Positions 20,393 to 33,400 of a stretch of DNA of 64,000 bases are shown here, piece by piece. Positions within the stretch are counted from its first letter, which is position 1. Each line of letters begins with the position of its first letter. Position numbers and translations under genes: made by a program. The notes beneath the pieces are model-generated. The model saw nothing but the letters and a program-made list of their open reading frames with translations, searched no databases and had not been told where the DNA came from. The stretch is from Anarhynchus alexandrinus (Eukaryota; Chordata; Aves; Charadriiformes; Charadriidae), in the NCBI GenBank assembly GCA_008711295.1, contig VUYV01000119.1:773159-837158 (forward strand), given 5' to 3'.

Positions 20393-23300
20393 ATAATGAT
20401 AATAATGATAATAATGATAATAATAATAATAATGTGCCATCTCAGTTATGGTTTAAGTTATAAAACTGGAGTTTCCACAATGGCACAGGACAGGAGAATG
20501 TATTAACAGGCTGGTATAGTCACATAGACCAGCTTGATATAGTTTTTGTGGTGAAACACCACTGTTGCCTTTTACTCTCTATTTAATTTCTATTTTTTAA
20601 GAAAAAAAAAAGTTATGATTGTGCCAAGATATTTAAATTCCTTTGTTGTTTCATAGATAATAGATTGTTTCTATTGATTTGTGTTAATTACATTAGTATA
20701 CACCTATCTGTTGCAGGTTCTTTTAATGTAAAAAGACAATATACACAGAGTTCCAGTTTATTTCACAAGACTTTTCCAAAGCTTCAGCTGCCCCGTTTCT
20801 GTCACACGGTAAAGCTGGGCTGACTCACCCTTTTTCTCTATAGAAATGAGAGTTCCTGATTCCAGGGAGTCTCTGAGAGCGGCCTGTGGAAGTTGAAGCA
20901 GCATTGACCAAACCAGTTAAATGTGACCAATCACTCAACTAAGGGAGATGCAGCATTGAGGATACAAATGTGCAGCCAAAATATACCTACAATGTAAATA
21001 ATGCACAGTTATTGGCTGTGCTCCTACCAGTTAGTCCTAGGTTAAGAATTGGACTACGAGCCAATGCCATACCAGGAGGACGATGCAACAGCTATGAGGC
21101 TTATTCCTGGTCCAGAGCCTACCACTGCTGAAGAGGATGCTGCTTTCTCTACAAGAGCAACAATAAAAGAAAGGCTGCTGTGTTTTACCCCAAGGAAAGA
21201 CTAGTTAGGCTCAATTTACTGGAAGGCCCTCAGATAAATAATGATTATGTTGATAGCAAATCTCACAGGTTGTGCTTGTAGAGCTAAAAATGCTGCCTGT
21301 GAACAACAGTGGTGGTGAAGGCTTGTTATAATATAGCGCATCAACCATGCTGACAAGCAAGCAGGATGTTTGAAGCAAGCCTCGTGCTGCCAGGGATAAA
21401 AGTGTTTGAAGCAGAAACAGGGAGCAAAGGGCTGACTTCTGATAACAGCAAGAGAACCACCTCCTGATACAAGACGTCTAGTACGTATAAATATTTCATT
21501 TGGAGACTTCTAGCTGGAGTTTATGCTCACATTTTCCAAGGGTTTAATTGTGGACTGGTTTTATTTAGGCTTTTGTGTGTGTTTGTTACTTGCAAACACT
21601 GGACTAAAACTTAAACTGCTATTTAAAGAAGGAAAGAAGTACTGGAAATTTATATGTCTATGCAATACAGTACAGTTTATAGGCTCTCTAATCCTGGTGG
21701 TTAGTTTTGCTACATCTACAGTTAAGTTTCAAGATCTGCAATTGACAAGAAAAACAAGTCTGGAGATTGCTTTCTTGTAAAATTTATAAGCTGTGGCCAT
21801 ATAATTAGCTTACAGAGGGATTTACGCAGATGAAAATCTGCCAAACAGCTGACTGGGTTTATGGGTCCCTCTATGGTGACATCATGCCCAAACAGCACTA
21901 CAGCTCTGCATCATTAGTCCTCTCTCAGTTGCACCCCATTTGCACAAACAAGGACCTGGGTAACTTACATGGGTACCCACCTGCAAAATTCAGAGCCTGG
22001 AGTGCTTTTTGTTCATGAAAGGATTGGCATAAGGGCTCTGTGTGCCTAAGGATGCCACAATGCCAAGCTACCTTCAGCCCAGCGTTACTAACATCAGGCA
22101 GAGAATACGCTTTTATGTACAAAACTCGATAGGAAAAAAAAAAAACAAACCCCTCCTCTGGTGCCAAAAGATTACAGACAGCTAAAAGCTATCAGCACCA
22201 GTGGATTTGGCTTAGAAGTTTCATGTCTGTTTACACTTTGAAGAGACTTTGTCTTGGCAGGATGCTGCAATGACCAAGCCCTGTGGCAAAGCTAATCCTA
22301 GTATCATAGCTGTGCAAATCTAAGAATGATGCACTTAGTTTCCCTCACTGTGTAGCAGAACTAGTGATTGCCAGAAAAGGCAGCAGAACAATTGAAAGTG
22401 GACTTTCAGTCTTGCTGTACAGCTATACATATAAATCCAGTGCCCATGGCTGTTCAGATACATTACTGTGTACAGAGCTATCAAACAGGAAATTAAGTAG
22501 TGCCTGGTGGCTAGTGTCCCTGCATGAACATCTCTTCAAATAATAGGAACAGAAAAAAGTCTGCTGCAGTAGGATGGCAGCAGGACTCTGGGAAGCGGTC
22601 AGGGGCTTGGAGAAAAGTCAAAGAAGTACAGATTTCCTCTACAACAAAACACTTGGTCCATTTCTTCCAAATAGGCCTGAACAGATTGTCCCAGCAATGT
22701 CCGTCCCTCTCTCTTTCCTCTGCTAAATCCTTCTGTCCACCTGTTTTAACTTGCCATGAAGAGCAGACTGTAAGTTGGGTTTTCTCTCTCCTGCAGCCGT
22801 GTCCCTCCTGATATCCATCATGTTTCCTCACTTCCTAACTGTCAGGGAGAACTAAAGCAGATTCACCACAAAGCACACACACATGAGGCTCCAGAAGGCC
22901 CATACAAATCTCTTCACCAAGCTCCTTGCTGTCCCAGTCTGAGTTGCAGGAGGTAAAAACCTGAAATGAAAAGGGTGTCCCATCTTTCAGCTGCCTATTT
23001 GAGCAGAACCGGTGGTCATGGGGCAGTATTATTCTCCTAGTAATTAACGCAGGTCAGGGCCCTTCTCTGACCCAAAAGCAAGTGGCATGACAGCCTCTAG
23101 CCATGCCGCCAGACTCCCTGGGACCAGCCCTTAACCCATCCTAGCCCCTGCACAGCACAGTGCCCAAGCCTCCACCTTTCATTGCTCAAGTTGCTAGATG
23201 TAGCCAAGGCACCTGCAAGGAGTCCCTTGGGCTCCATGATCATCAACCTGTCAACCATATCCCCCAGTCATGACAGATGGGGCTTCGGACTCAGTAATAA

Positions 23301-23503
23301 CTCCCAGCCACAAGTTTATGCACGACTGCTCTATCCTGCTTGAGCACGGCACCCTAAGACTACAGCTTTTGGATCACTGACTACAGCTATTGCAATAACT
23401 GACACGAAAGGTGTTCAGCTCATTAAGACCTTAGTGCTTTTAGGCATGCTCAGACTCACGTTCCCCTTGCATGCTGACTTATGTATACCTTCACATGAGG
23501 GAA
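19340..23503. other. intergenic, one microsatellite
   Basis: Downstream of NBEA. Apart from the trinucleotide repeat at 20336-20433 I recognise no gene, RNA or transposable element. Open frames here are short and without protein-like features. Confidence 0.6.
20336..20433. repeat. compound trinucleotide microsatellite (ATA/GTG/GTA/ATA-ATG)
   Basis: About 98 bp of pure 3-bp periodicity. An AATAAT block is followed by (GTG)n, then (GTA)n, then interrupted AATGAT units returning to (AAT)n. All blocks keep one register, so the array looks like successive expansion of point-mutated units. It sits about 1 kb beyond the predicted NBEA 3' end and should be length-variable. The His/Tyr-rich and Val/Ile-rich frames across it are artefacts of the repeat. 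Confidence 0.95.
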
Positions 23504-23856
23504 GATCATAGACTCATAGAATGGTTTAGGTTGGAAAGGACCTTGAAGATCATCGAGTTCCAACCCCCCTGCCATAGGCAGGGACACCTCCTACTAGACC
23601 AGGCTGCCCAAGGCCACGTCCAGCCTGGCCTTGAACACCTCCAGGGATGGGGCGTCCACAACTTCTCTGGGCAACCTGTTCCAGTGCCTTACCACCCTCA
23701 GAGTGAAATATTTCTTCCTAATGTTCAATCTAAACCTGCCCTCTTCCAGTTTGAAGCCATCCCCCCTCGTCCTATCACTACATGTCCTAGTAAAAAGTCC
23801 TTCCCCAGGTCTCCTGTAGGCCCCCTTTAGGTACTGGAAGGCCGCAAGAAGATCGA
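23504..23856 (-). mobile_element. CR1 LINE 3' fragment
   Basis: It starts with the reverse-complemented CR1 tail (GATCATAGACTCATAGAATGG, here split by one substitution), then the TTTAGGTTGGAAAGGACC block and about 330 bp of ORF2 C terminus. It is closely similar to the copies at 40208 and 50863, so these belong to the same subfamily. Homology stops near 23856, the 5' truncation. Confidence 0.93.
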
Positions 23857-26800
23857 CTAGAAAGAGCTTCTGCTCGCACTGTAGCCCTCAAGAGGTCTGT
23901 GGTCAGTGTTCCTCCTTGGCCATTTCTCCATGAGGCTCATTGACACCAGCTTCAGATCCATGAAACTGGATACCTTGGAAAGGGGTAATAAGCTACTATC
24001 ACCACTGCTGTGGCTTCCTCTGTTGTCAAAGCCTCATTGCAGAGGCTTATGCCCTAACTTGGTTAAGTCCCTCAATGGTAAGAAGTTATCTTGTGGGAGA
24101 TAAGCCTGCTAACCAGACACCTACTGCAGCACTTCTGAATGTCAGTTGGGAAGGATTCAGCTGGGACATAAAACTCCAGACACGTAATGAATTAATATAG
24201 ATTCTGTGCAGGAGCTTGCTACAGATAGTGTACTCACACACACCTCATTCCATGTAGTCTGGGATTAGTGTCCCGAGGGGTGCTGATCCTTCTTCACTGA
24301 TGGATGACCTGGCCAGTACACTAGTCAGGAATACCTTCTGAGGTTCATGTCAGTCCATAATGAATGTGATGAGGTGACACATATAAAACTATAGAGCTCA
24401 AGGGTTATGGTTTTCTGCAAAGAGCAATCTGTTAATTGAGGGAGGGGTGAAAGGATGGGTTTTGAATGTACATAAGGCTAAAAACTTGAAAAAAAGATCG
24501 CTTGCCTGCAACTTTTCTTCAAGATAAGTTGCCGATGGGGACATTTTCAACCTACTGCTCAACCCCTCTCTCCAAAGTCCCTCCCTTTTTCTGGGGTTTC
24601 GGGATCCCCTTTGTCACCATGTGTTTGCCATGGGGAGGGAAGGGACCACTGTGCCTTTCAGAGGTACTCACAGCACAATTATGCGTGCACACACGTGTGT
24701 GTGCAAGGCAGCTCAACTATGGCTCAGTCTTTTTTCTACTTAGGGAATTTCTAACAAAAAGGAGGCTAAAACAAAACAAAGAAATCTTTAAATTGCAAGG
24801 TTAGATGGTACCAAGGAGGAGGAAGGGAACAGTGGAAATTCTAGTCAGGGAATCTGGGAGGACCTGGGCTCAGGGCAAAGTTAGAAGCCCAAGACCAAGT
24901 CCATTTTTTGTATGTGACACAAAAAGAAATAAAGCATCTCCACTAACAATCCTAGAATATGCTGGGGATGTGCATAGGAACCTTTCTGCATTAACAGAGG
25001 CAGCCATTCACAAACCAGGGTTTGAAGGGTAAAACGCTTGTATTTGTATTGCCACTACTTAAATTATACTCAAATCTTGTTTTAAGAATCTAATATCTCT
25101 CTATATCTGGCCTGTAGACAATCGTATTACGGGACTGTAACTCCTGGAAATGTCCATTTCTAGGCATTTAATGTGGATCTACTTATGAGTGCATAAAACC
25201 TCCACTCCTTCTTGAAGACTGTTTTTCGTTTCAGACATCAATGTTTGCAGTAATTTCTTTTGAGCATATTTTCAGTAAAAGTCCTCCTCCTTAATGATGC
25301 TCTTTTCCACAACACTTAGCTGAAAATATTTCTGTAATTTCCATAAAAATTAGCACTCAAATACAAACTATGCATGTTTCAGAGGAAAAAAGGCTAAGAG
25401 AACAGGGAAACTTTAAGTAAGCATTAGCATAACAGCAAAGCAGACCCACTGAAAGCCTTTCCAAAAGAAAACATTTCAAATCCTAAATCAATTAGAAATT
25501 TATGAACTCAGAAACAAATCCTTTTTTGACAGATAAAATAAAAAAATGTAATTCTGCCTTGGGAAAATGTAGGACAATCAGTGTCCTCTTGCTATATCCT
25601 CCAGTGCTTTTAGTCTTTGGAAGGAGGTTTCTAACAGAAAAATGTTTCTACAGGGTTCCAGCAGAAACAACTAAATTTTGGCCCTTGGAAACAACTATGT
25701 TTTGAGATACTGACATGGACGTGACTGTTATTTCTTCATCAAAATATTATGAAATATTAGTCAAGTGCCTTTCATGAAACTTCTGTTATCCCTTTTAACA
25801 CATTTGTAATCTCATCAAAACTATATCAAGTCTGTCTATTTTTCATGAATTATTGTGATAGAAAACTAACTCATTATTTTAACTCATCTGTAAATTCCTT
25901 ATTAACCACTATTTTCCACGGGGTCCTGTCAGGATGACAGGCCTGTCATAATTTGATTCATTTTTCCTTTTAATATATTGGCAAGGATTTCTGTGTTTTA
26001 ATCAGTTTATAAAAAAAACAAAAACAAAAAAGCAAAAATCAGCAATTCAAAGACATCTCATCCAGGCCCTTTAAACTGTTAGAGGTAAGTTGCATAATAC
26101 ACTGCCTTGAATCACTTTACTTTAGCAGAACGTTTAATTTCAGCATGTGGAAAGTAAGTAGTCCCTATTATATAGTTTATAATTTTCACTGAGAAACAGG
26201 TAACTACTTGTAGTGTTCAAACCAATGAGATGTTTTCATTAAGAACTCCTAGAATGATACAGTGCCACCTTTACAGGTCATTTCTTTACCTTGTGTAATA
26301 TTCCAGGCTAGAAGGATGTCTACAAGAAGTCCTCAGGTCCCTTGTCATTCCAGGGGACCAAAATGCCACCAGCCAGTGCGGAAAACAGACCCACTTTGTC
26401 CTGGAGTTGAAGCACTAATGTCTTTCTCTGATGTGGAAAATTTGTGAGTGGATGGGAAGTAGCTTGACCAATTCATAAAACCATTGTGAGACTTTCAAAC
26501 AAGGTATTTGGAGGTAAAAAAGGTGACCCCCCTTGCATATTAGCTGAGATAGGTTTTTCTCCCATAGAGAAGTCTTTGTTCCAATTAAGCCTTTCACTAC
26601 ACTTCCTGAACTAAAGAAACAGGGGGAAAACAATGTTGGAAAGAAATCTGTTCTTACAAAAAGGGGCAGAGATGGCAGCCAGGACAACGCCAAATGACAC
26701 CATATCTTGAGGGGGCAGTGCAGATACACAGGGCCTTCTCTGCCTTCTGACACCCCGTGTTTTGTTTCTATGGGCTTTATTGACACAACGTGGAAAAGAA

Positions 26801-27125
26801 GAGTTGCTAAAGTCAAATCAAAGCACTTTCTCCTCCTCAGAGACAGCGGTTGATTACACCAATTCCTGTCAATCTACAGTGTGGAGACATCCAGAGCAGA
26901 TACCTTCTGGTTGCAAACCTGAAGATGTCCCATCTCTCTGAGATATCCCTCATCATGACAGTGTGATAAAATGGGGCATTTTTATAAATCTGGGGAAGGC
27001 TTACTTTCAGAGTCAAATGCCTGTTTTATTAAACCAAGAATACACAAATATTGGATGAGAGGAGACAAGGACTTATATCAGACAGGCTGGAAGTCCAGAA
27101 AACGTCAACAAACATGTTACAAGGA
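23857..27125. other. intergenic, no feature recognised
   Basis: No gene, RNA or clear repeat seen. Short open frames only. Confidence 0.55.
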
Positions 27126-27490
27126 CTGATTTCACGTTTGTGTCCCAAACACGCTCAGTTTCCAGGCCAAAACGAGGAGGATTCCGGTTACTGACTCACT
27201 CCCAGGCTCCACACCTCACGCGTCAGGTCGAACCACCTTCCACATCGCCAGTAACACCAGTGCCGTGGGGCCGAATGAGGTGCTCACTTACACCTGTGCG
27301 CCCCGGGGCCGCAGATTAGGCTGGCGGTGATAGGGGTGTAATCCCCTGGCGGTGGCGGGGCCGGGCGGGTGTCGCTGCCTGAACTCATTACGCGATTATG
27401 TTGATGACGTGTGAGAGGCACCAGCTGCTCCCCGCCGAGGTGCGGCAGCGGCGGCCCTCGCGCGCGGTGGCTGCGGCAATAAGGTATGGA
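27125..27490. promoter_or_regulatory. CpG-rich patch, candidate promoter/enhancer
   Basis: About 350 bp of high GC and dense CpG in an otherwise AT-rich, CpG-poor region. Dense runs include GTGCGCCCCGGGGCCGCAG, GGCGGTGGCGGGGCCGGGCG and GCGGCGGCCCTCGCGCGCG. Candidate factor sites are an AP-1 consensus TGACTCA at 27192-27198, a CRE half site TGACGT at 27405-27410, and homeodomain-type cores (GATTAGG, TAATCCC, GATTATG). The CpG-dense part ends at GCGGCAATAAG|GTATGG, where GT at 27484-27485 would be a passable 5' splice donor for a + strand first exon. No coding sequence is attached. The retained CpGs suggest an unmethylated, functional element; function is inferred. Confidence 0.5.
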
Positions 27491-30400
27491 GCCAAAACAT
27501 CTGAGCTAAATCAAATTACTGACACCGTCTCTGCTCCCTCCTTTCTGTCTGGTTATTAATCCCATAGCTGTTTCAAGCCAACAGCGTGAAAATGTTGGGG
27601 AAGAAGAGGTGGGGCTTCAAACCCCTCCACTGAGGGAGCCGTGTGCCCACTCAAGGCACAAAGAGAACAGTAATTTTGAGCACATGATGGGCAAATTTCA
27701 TATAAAAAAGTGTGCTCCTTGTGTGTTGGACACTTCCTGGGGCTGCCAGGGACAGGCGTGGGACAACACCCACTGTACCCACAGTCCACCTAACTCTTCA
27801 TTTGGAGCTGCTCTGTTCCCTTGTTGGACTAAAGCAGTTCCACACGTTATGGTACAGGCTGGCCTTTCGACCACATACGACAATAAATAATAAAAAGCAG
27901 CTTTCATGGATTTACAGGCAGCTAGCTGGCTCTTGTAATAAAAGGACTCGGGAATGTACTTAGTGGTTGACTGGAAAATAAATGACTGGGGAGAAAACCA
28001 TGAAGATATAAAAGCCAATCTTATAAATGTCACTGCAGATGAATACACAGCAACATTTTAGACAGAAGAATTGTTACTCCAAAAAAAGAAGATATCTTCC
28101 AGTTTAATGAGCATCCTAAGTGCCAGTGATGATGTATACTGACTGGAGATCTTTTGCATATGTTCTGGGATTGTCCAGAGTAACACACGATTGGCAACAG
28201 ACACTAATAAGCAAATGCAAATGATCCCTTTGCAGCCTGAAGTAAAACTACTCATTTGCAAGACTGGTTCAGGAGGCACTGTGGTCGTTCCTGTCTAATA
28301 CTTTCTTCTCAGTGAACTTGAGAATACTTCACCTTTAGTTTTTCAGTCTGATATTGATCTCAAGGCCCTTTGATGTTTGGGAGGAAGAGACTTTATATAA
28401 AACCTGGATTTTTAAATGCATCTAATACAATGTTAAATAAGGAGATCAATATAATGTGGTAATAAGTGTAGTAAATGTTATTTTCTGTAATAAAGGGGAT
28501 CTCCTATAAGCACGAAAAAAAATTAAATGTAAAAAAACATTTTTACATATAAAGTCACTTCTGAGAAGACTCTATGAAACTTAAGGGGGATTTTATAGCA
28601 ATATCCACTATTTGTGTACAGACAACAGCTAAATGAGTATTAGAGTAACAGCAGCAAAAATACAGAGCTCATTAGCAACTATTTCTTACCATTTACCATT
28701 TATTCACTTGTGTGCTACCTAGAATTCTCCTATCACTTAAGCCTAAGTCCATATGGGCAAACTACATCTAAATGTGCAAAGTATGTCAAACATGGGATCC
28801 TCACTGTTCTGTATTTCCCAACGGTGTTCAAGCAACTCCAATAGCCAATTTTAACTCAAACCCAATTTTTTGGTGAAGCAAGTTTTAACCTCAAACTCAA
28901 TTTAAATTCTGCCTTTCCTTCTGTTTACATATATGGTTTGCACAATCTTATTTATAATTACATAATATATATTAGAGAATGCAGCAAAAGAGAAACAAAG
29001 ATGTTATACTATATCCTAAGGTTATTACTGGTTAAAATAGCTGTTACCAGAGAGACTATATCTAATCGGTGTAACCCAAACTTCAGAAACTAAATGAAAA
29101 ACAATTAAAAGCATTTTTCTATTTGAGAAAGTTGTTTAGATTTGGCAAGCCACGCGTGCTATTGAAAATACTTCGGGTCACGGTTTCTATATTTAATAGC
29201 TGTGCACCTAGAGCTGCTAAGGTGCACACAGTATAAAAACTGTTATGAAACAGGTATGTTTACAGGGTACCATCATAAACAACTTTTTTGAGCCAAGATC
29301 ACTCAAATCTTATAAGAGCAGTAAGTCTACCTTCACGATTGGCAGTTGCCTAGAGAAAAACCTGTCCAGTCTTACTGGTTTTATCATGGATGTGCAGGGG
29401 TGATCAAATACTGCAAAATTTTCATGGAGATTTTTTGTACAATCTTTTAAAATTATTTTCTGCTGGTGATGGTGGTGGACTGGACAAGTAAGAGGAGCAA
29501 TTTTATCAACAAACTACTCAGCAAGGATTGTCAGGCAACAGGCAGATAGTTTATATAGCTCTGATTTCCAAAAGATATTTCCCAAGAAGGATAGATGTGC
29601 CAACGGGACCTGGGCTGAGCAACACTAGGTCATACCAGACAGGAAACAAACATGGGAAACTGGAAGCACACGACTGGGTGCTTCAATAACCCCATTTTCC
29701 CATGGGATAATGAGAAGGGACAACTCACACCCTGGCATGGCTTTCCAAAGCTTTGCTCAAAGCACCATATTGTCCTCTTTTCAAAGCACAGGAATCAAGT
29801 TGCCCTGCAGAAATCACACAAAACACTGCTGTTCAACATGTTGTTCCCTGAAGTAGGAGTATCCAAATGAAAGAAACTGGGAGCAGCACCACCATCGTGT
29901 GAGTAACGCAAGTGCCCCCAGCTTCTTAACAAGCAAAGCCATGTTGCTGACAAGCACCCTATTAGCTCTGTCTTTCAAAGCCTTATCTAGGGAGACTGCT
30001 GTGAAATCAGGGAAGAAAATAAGAATAGAGCTGTCATAACACCCTGAGTGAATCACCTGAGTGAACTCTCTATCTTCAGAAACCAGTCACTGTAACTGCA
30101 AAGCGGAGCTGGAGAGCCCACCTTCATGCCGGTTCCAGCTGATAAGTGGAAAGTGACACTTGGTAATGTTAGGCTAAACGCTTCTCAGAAAGTCCATACC
30201 TGAATTAAGGAAAGACTAGATGCATTCCTTGATTTCACTAACAAGTTCACTTTTCCTTATCTATCCACTACACTAAAAATCAATGTGTAATTGAAAATGC
30301 AGAGGCTAAAGGGTCTCGAGACACTTATTACACAAGACACTTAAGCTCAGTGCTGTTACAGAAGAAAACTATGCTTGCTTGCAAGTTAGTTGTAAGAAGT

Positions 30401-33400
30401 TTTTTGAAATTTTAGAATTGTTTTGTATGTTTCAAAAAAATATAATCACATGAATCTCATGCAAGCCTGACAGGTATTTAGAGGCAGAAGGAAGACATTC
30501 TGAATTGACTTTACCACTACTAAATCTAGGTTACAGTGATATACTGGCTTACAGGCCTGGTTAAATTCCAGAGAAACACACTTCATGGCAACATTTATCT
30601 GTATATCACACTTGACACTTAATTTATCATAGTTTTCTCTGTGTCTTCCAGGGGAGAAGAGAACTAGGCTGAAGTCTGAATTTCTAACAAAAGTCTGGTG
30701 TGACCCCCTGAATTAAATATCTGATTCATTAGCATTTGAAGTGTAACATCTTGTAAAAACATCTCCTGAAGACTGAGACTCAAAGCTTACCGATTCTAGT
30801 CTAGTGTGTCCCCAAATGAACCGATTCCCACTGAGACAAGCCAAGTAAGGAGCCTGTACATACGTTCGTGTCATTTAGCTATTTACCAATACACAGATGG
30901 GTTTCAAGTCCATCGGTTGGGACATGCTCAGCATGGAAATGCACCCACTACACCCAGAATTTATTTCACCCAATGCTTCAGCTGTCCAAGATCTGATATC
31001 CAAATCTGTACACATCACCCCAGGATATCTTTATTGTCAATGGAAAGATGTAAACAGACACTTGGGGAGAGAGAGTCATTTGAACAATTGAGATACCCAT
31101 CTTAGGTATCTAAGGTACCTAATGAGAGAAATCTTGCGGTGGTTATACACGCTTATTTCTCTCCACTGGTAACAAACATACCTGGGGTGACTGTCTCATA
31201 TGTGAATACCTCACATCTATACAAGTTAAGGCATTTCAAACCAGTGTTGGCCATCCAGACCCTCCTTTCCTTTTGGTCCAACCAAACCTGGACTCTCCCT
31301 TCCCTGAGGGTATGGCTTCTTCTCCCATCTGCCAGGTAAAGTGGGTCAGGAAGTGGATCAGGCTGGAAAGAGGTACCTTCTCCGACTTTTTTATTTCCCA
31401 CTGGCTTCATTCTTGGCTGGATCAGTCCTTTGGATGGATTAAAGCTTAGCCACACTGTCCAACCATCCCCTCTCTGAGCTGTGTTATAGGTAACCCTGGA
31501 ATAAGGTCAAAGGAGATAATGTGTAGAGAGGTGGGAACTGGAAGAGAGGAGGAATACAAAGGACCCCAGGAGGGGGATGAGCTATAAAACCTGGCCGCTC
31601 TGCTGAGAGCGGGTTGTCCCTGGGGAGCACAGCCTGAGGCGCAGGTTGTGTACAAAGAAATACATCAGGGAAGCATCTACTGCAATTCAGGCAAACACAA
31701 GGAGAGGGTTTTTTCTGGTTGGATCTTGGTGGCAGTAGTTTCAGCACAATTTTCTTTCGCCTGTGTTTCTTTCTAAGTGCCTGTAACTGTGATTTTTGTT
31801 AGCATGTTGTAAATGAATAGGTGGATTTACATTTTACTGTATCCTGGTTTGTGTTAAGGATGATTTCATACAACCTGCTTGCAACAAAGGATTCCTTACA
31901 CAGGATACAGCAAACCTAAACCACGAGGTCAGGGCTACAGGAATAAGTGCCAAACTTACCAAAGCCCTGCTTGAAGGTATTCAAAGAAGAGCTCAGCACA
32001 CCTCTGTAAAATGTGCACAAGCCAGACTAAGCTCTGGGGATCAGGTGAAGAAGTGTTTCCCAGATACCAGTAATAGAAAAATTCCCCAGTGTTTCTAGCA
32101 TATTTGAGGAGCATGCTTCGACCCAGAGATATGTCCTCAGCTTGCGCGATTTCTGACAATTCAAAACATTCATTTAAGGGAATGTCTTTATTAGCAGCCT
32201 GGGGAGCACTGTGTCCACAGCAGGAGTTTGCAGCCAGACCCATCATCTGGGCGCAGGAAGGGAAACGTGGACAGGAGAGAAGCCTCGGCATGCTCCAACA
32301 GGTCTCTGATGTAAAGACAGGAGGAATACAGAAGGATAAAAAAATGAAACCTGCAGCATCATGCTCTAATGAGAAGTCAGAAAATAACATATATTTTCCG
32401 TATTTTGTATCTGCTTTTTAATCTTGATTGGCTAATGAAGCATACCGCTCCAACACTATCCCATTTTCTGTTCCTTAGCTGTGGAGCACAGATGCAGTAA
32501 ACAGTTAGAGACAAAGCAGAATTAATTTGTTAAATAATTTAACTAAGCAGGGTGAGTGAAGTAGGTTCCCACAAAATGAAATTCATTATAGCAAGAGGGC
32601 CTTACAGATAGCACAAACAGCTGCCTGAAATACCTGGAGAAACTCCACAGAGAAAATTTTGAAATCTCTCATGAAACTGTAAAAACTGTCTTGTGTAAAC
32701 TGTTGTGTGTTTTACATTTTATTTACTATATGAAATTTATTTCATTGGGGGGAGGGAAGAAAACTGGTTATTAAAAACATTTGATTTCAGTCCAACATTT
32801 TCTATAATTTTATTTTGTCAACAGATGGGGGGATATCTACTGAGCGTATAATGGGTTTATCACTTCTCAAATCCAACTGCTGCCAAATCTCTAAGGTTAG
32901 TCTTCTCTCAGATAATAACATCGTGAAATCCACAATAACTGTATTGAGATTCACAAATGTTTCTCTATGATGTTTTAAATGAAACTAAATTATGTAAAAT
33001 TAGTATATTTGTGTTATTGGGTAGGTGCTGCCTGGTAATTAACAAGAATTACCATCAAAGCAGAATGGATTGGTGATAATATTCATTGGGCAGAATGAGC
33101 TCCTGAATGGCTGTCATCAACCTTTGCTCTTAGCTAATACTGATACAGAAATGTATAAATGATCATATGCAATATATCACAATTTCTAAGGTTGGTTTGA
33201 ATTATACTACTGACATTTTATTATATATATTGGGCTGGCCAGCTTTTAAAATTTTATGTAGTGTTTGTTTTGGAATGGAGGTCATTTCTGTGGTTATGGA
33301 TTAGTAGTGCAGCTTGGCTTTTCCCACTGCCTTTTACCTCAGGCTATAGCCGGAGAATATTTTTTGTTTGATATTGCCAACTTAGAATTTATAGGTGCAC

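Noticed and set aside
20207..20506. Frames with poly-Tyr/His and poly-Val/Ile.
   Set aside because: They are translations of the trinucleotide microsatellite.
16999..31189. Possible old repeat shared by 16999-17037 and 31088-31189 (TTGAGATACC and ACATACCTGGGGTG in both).
   Set aside because: A 14-base match between two places in 64 kb is expected by chance several times. The spacing between the two shared words also differs (25 versus 88 bp).
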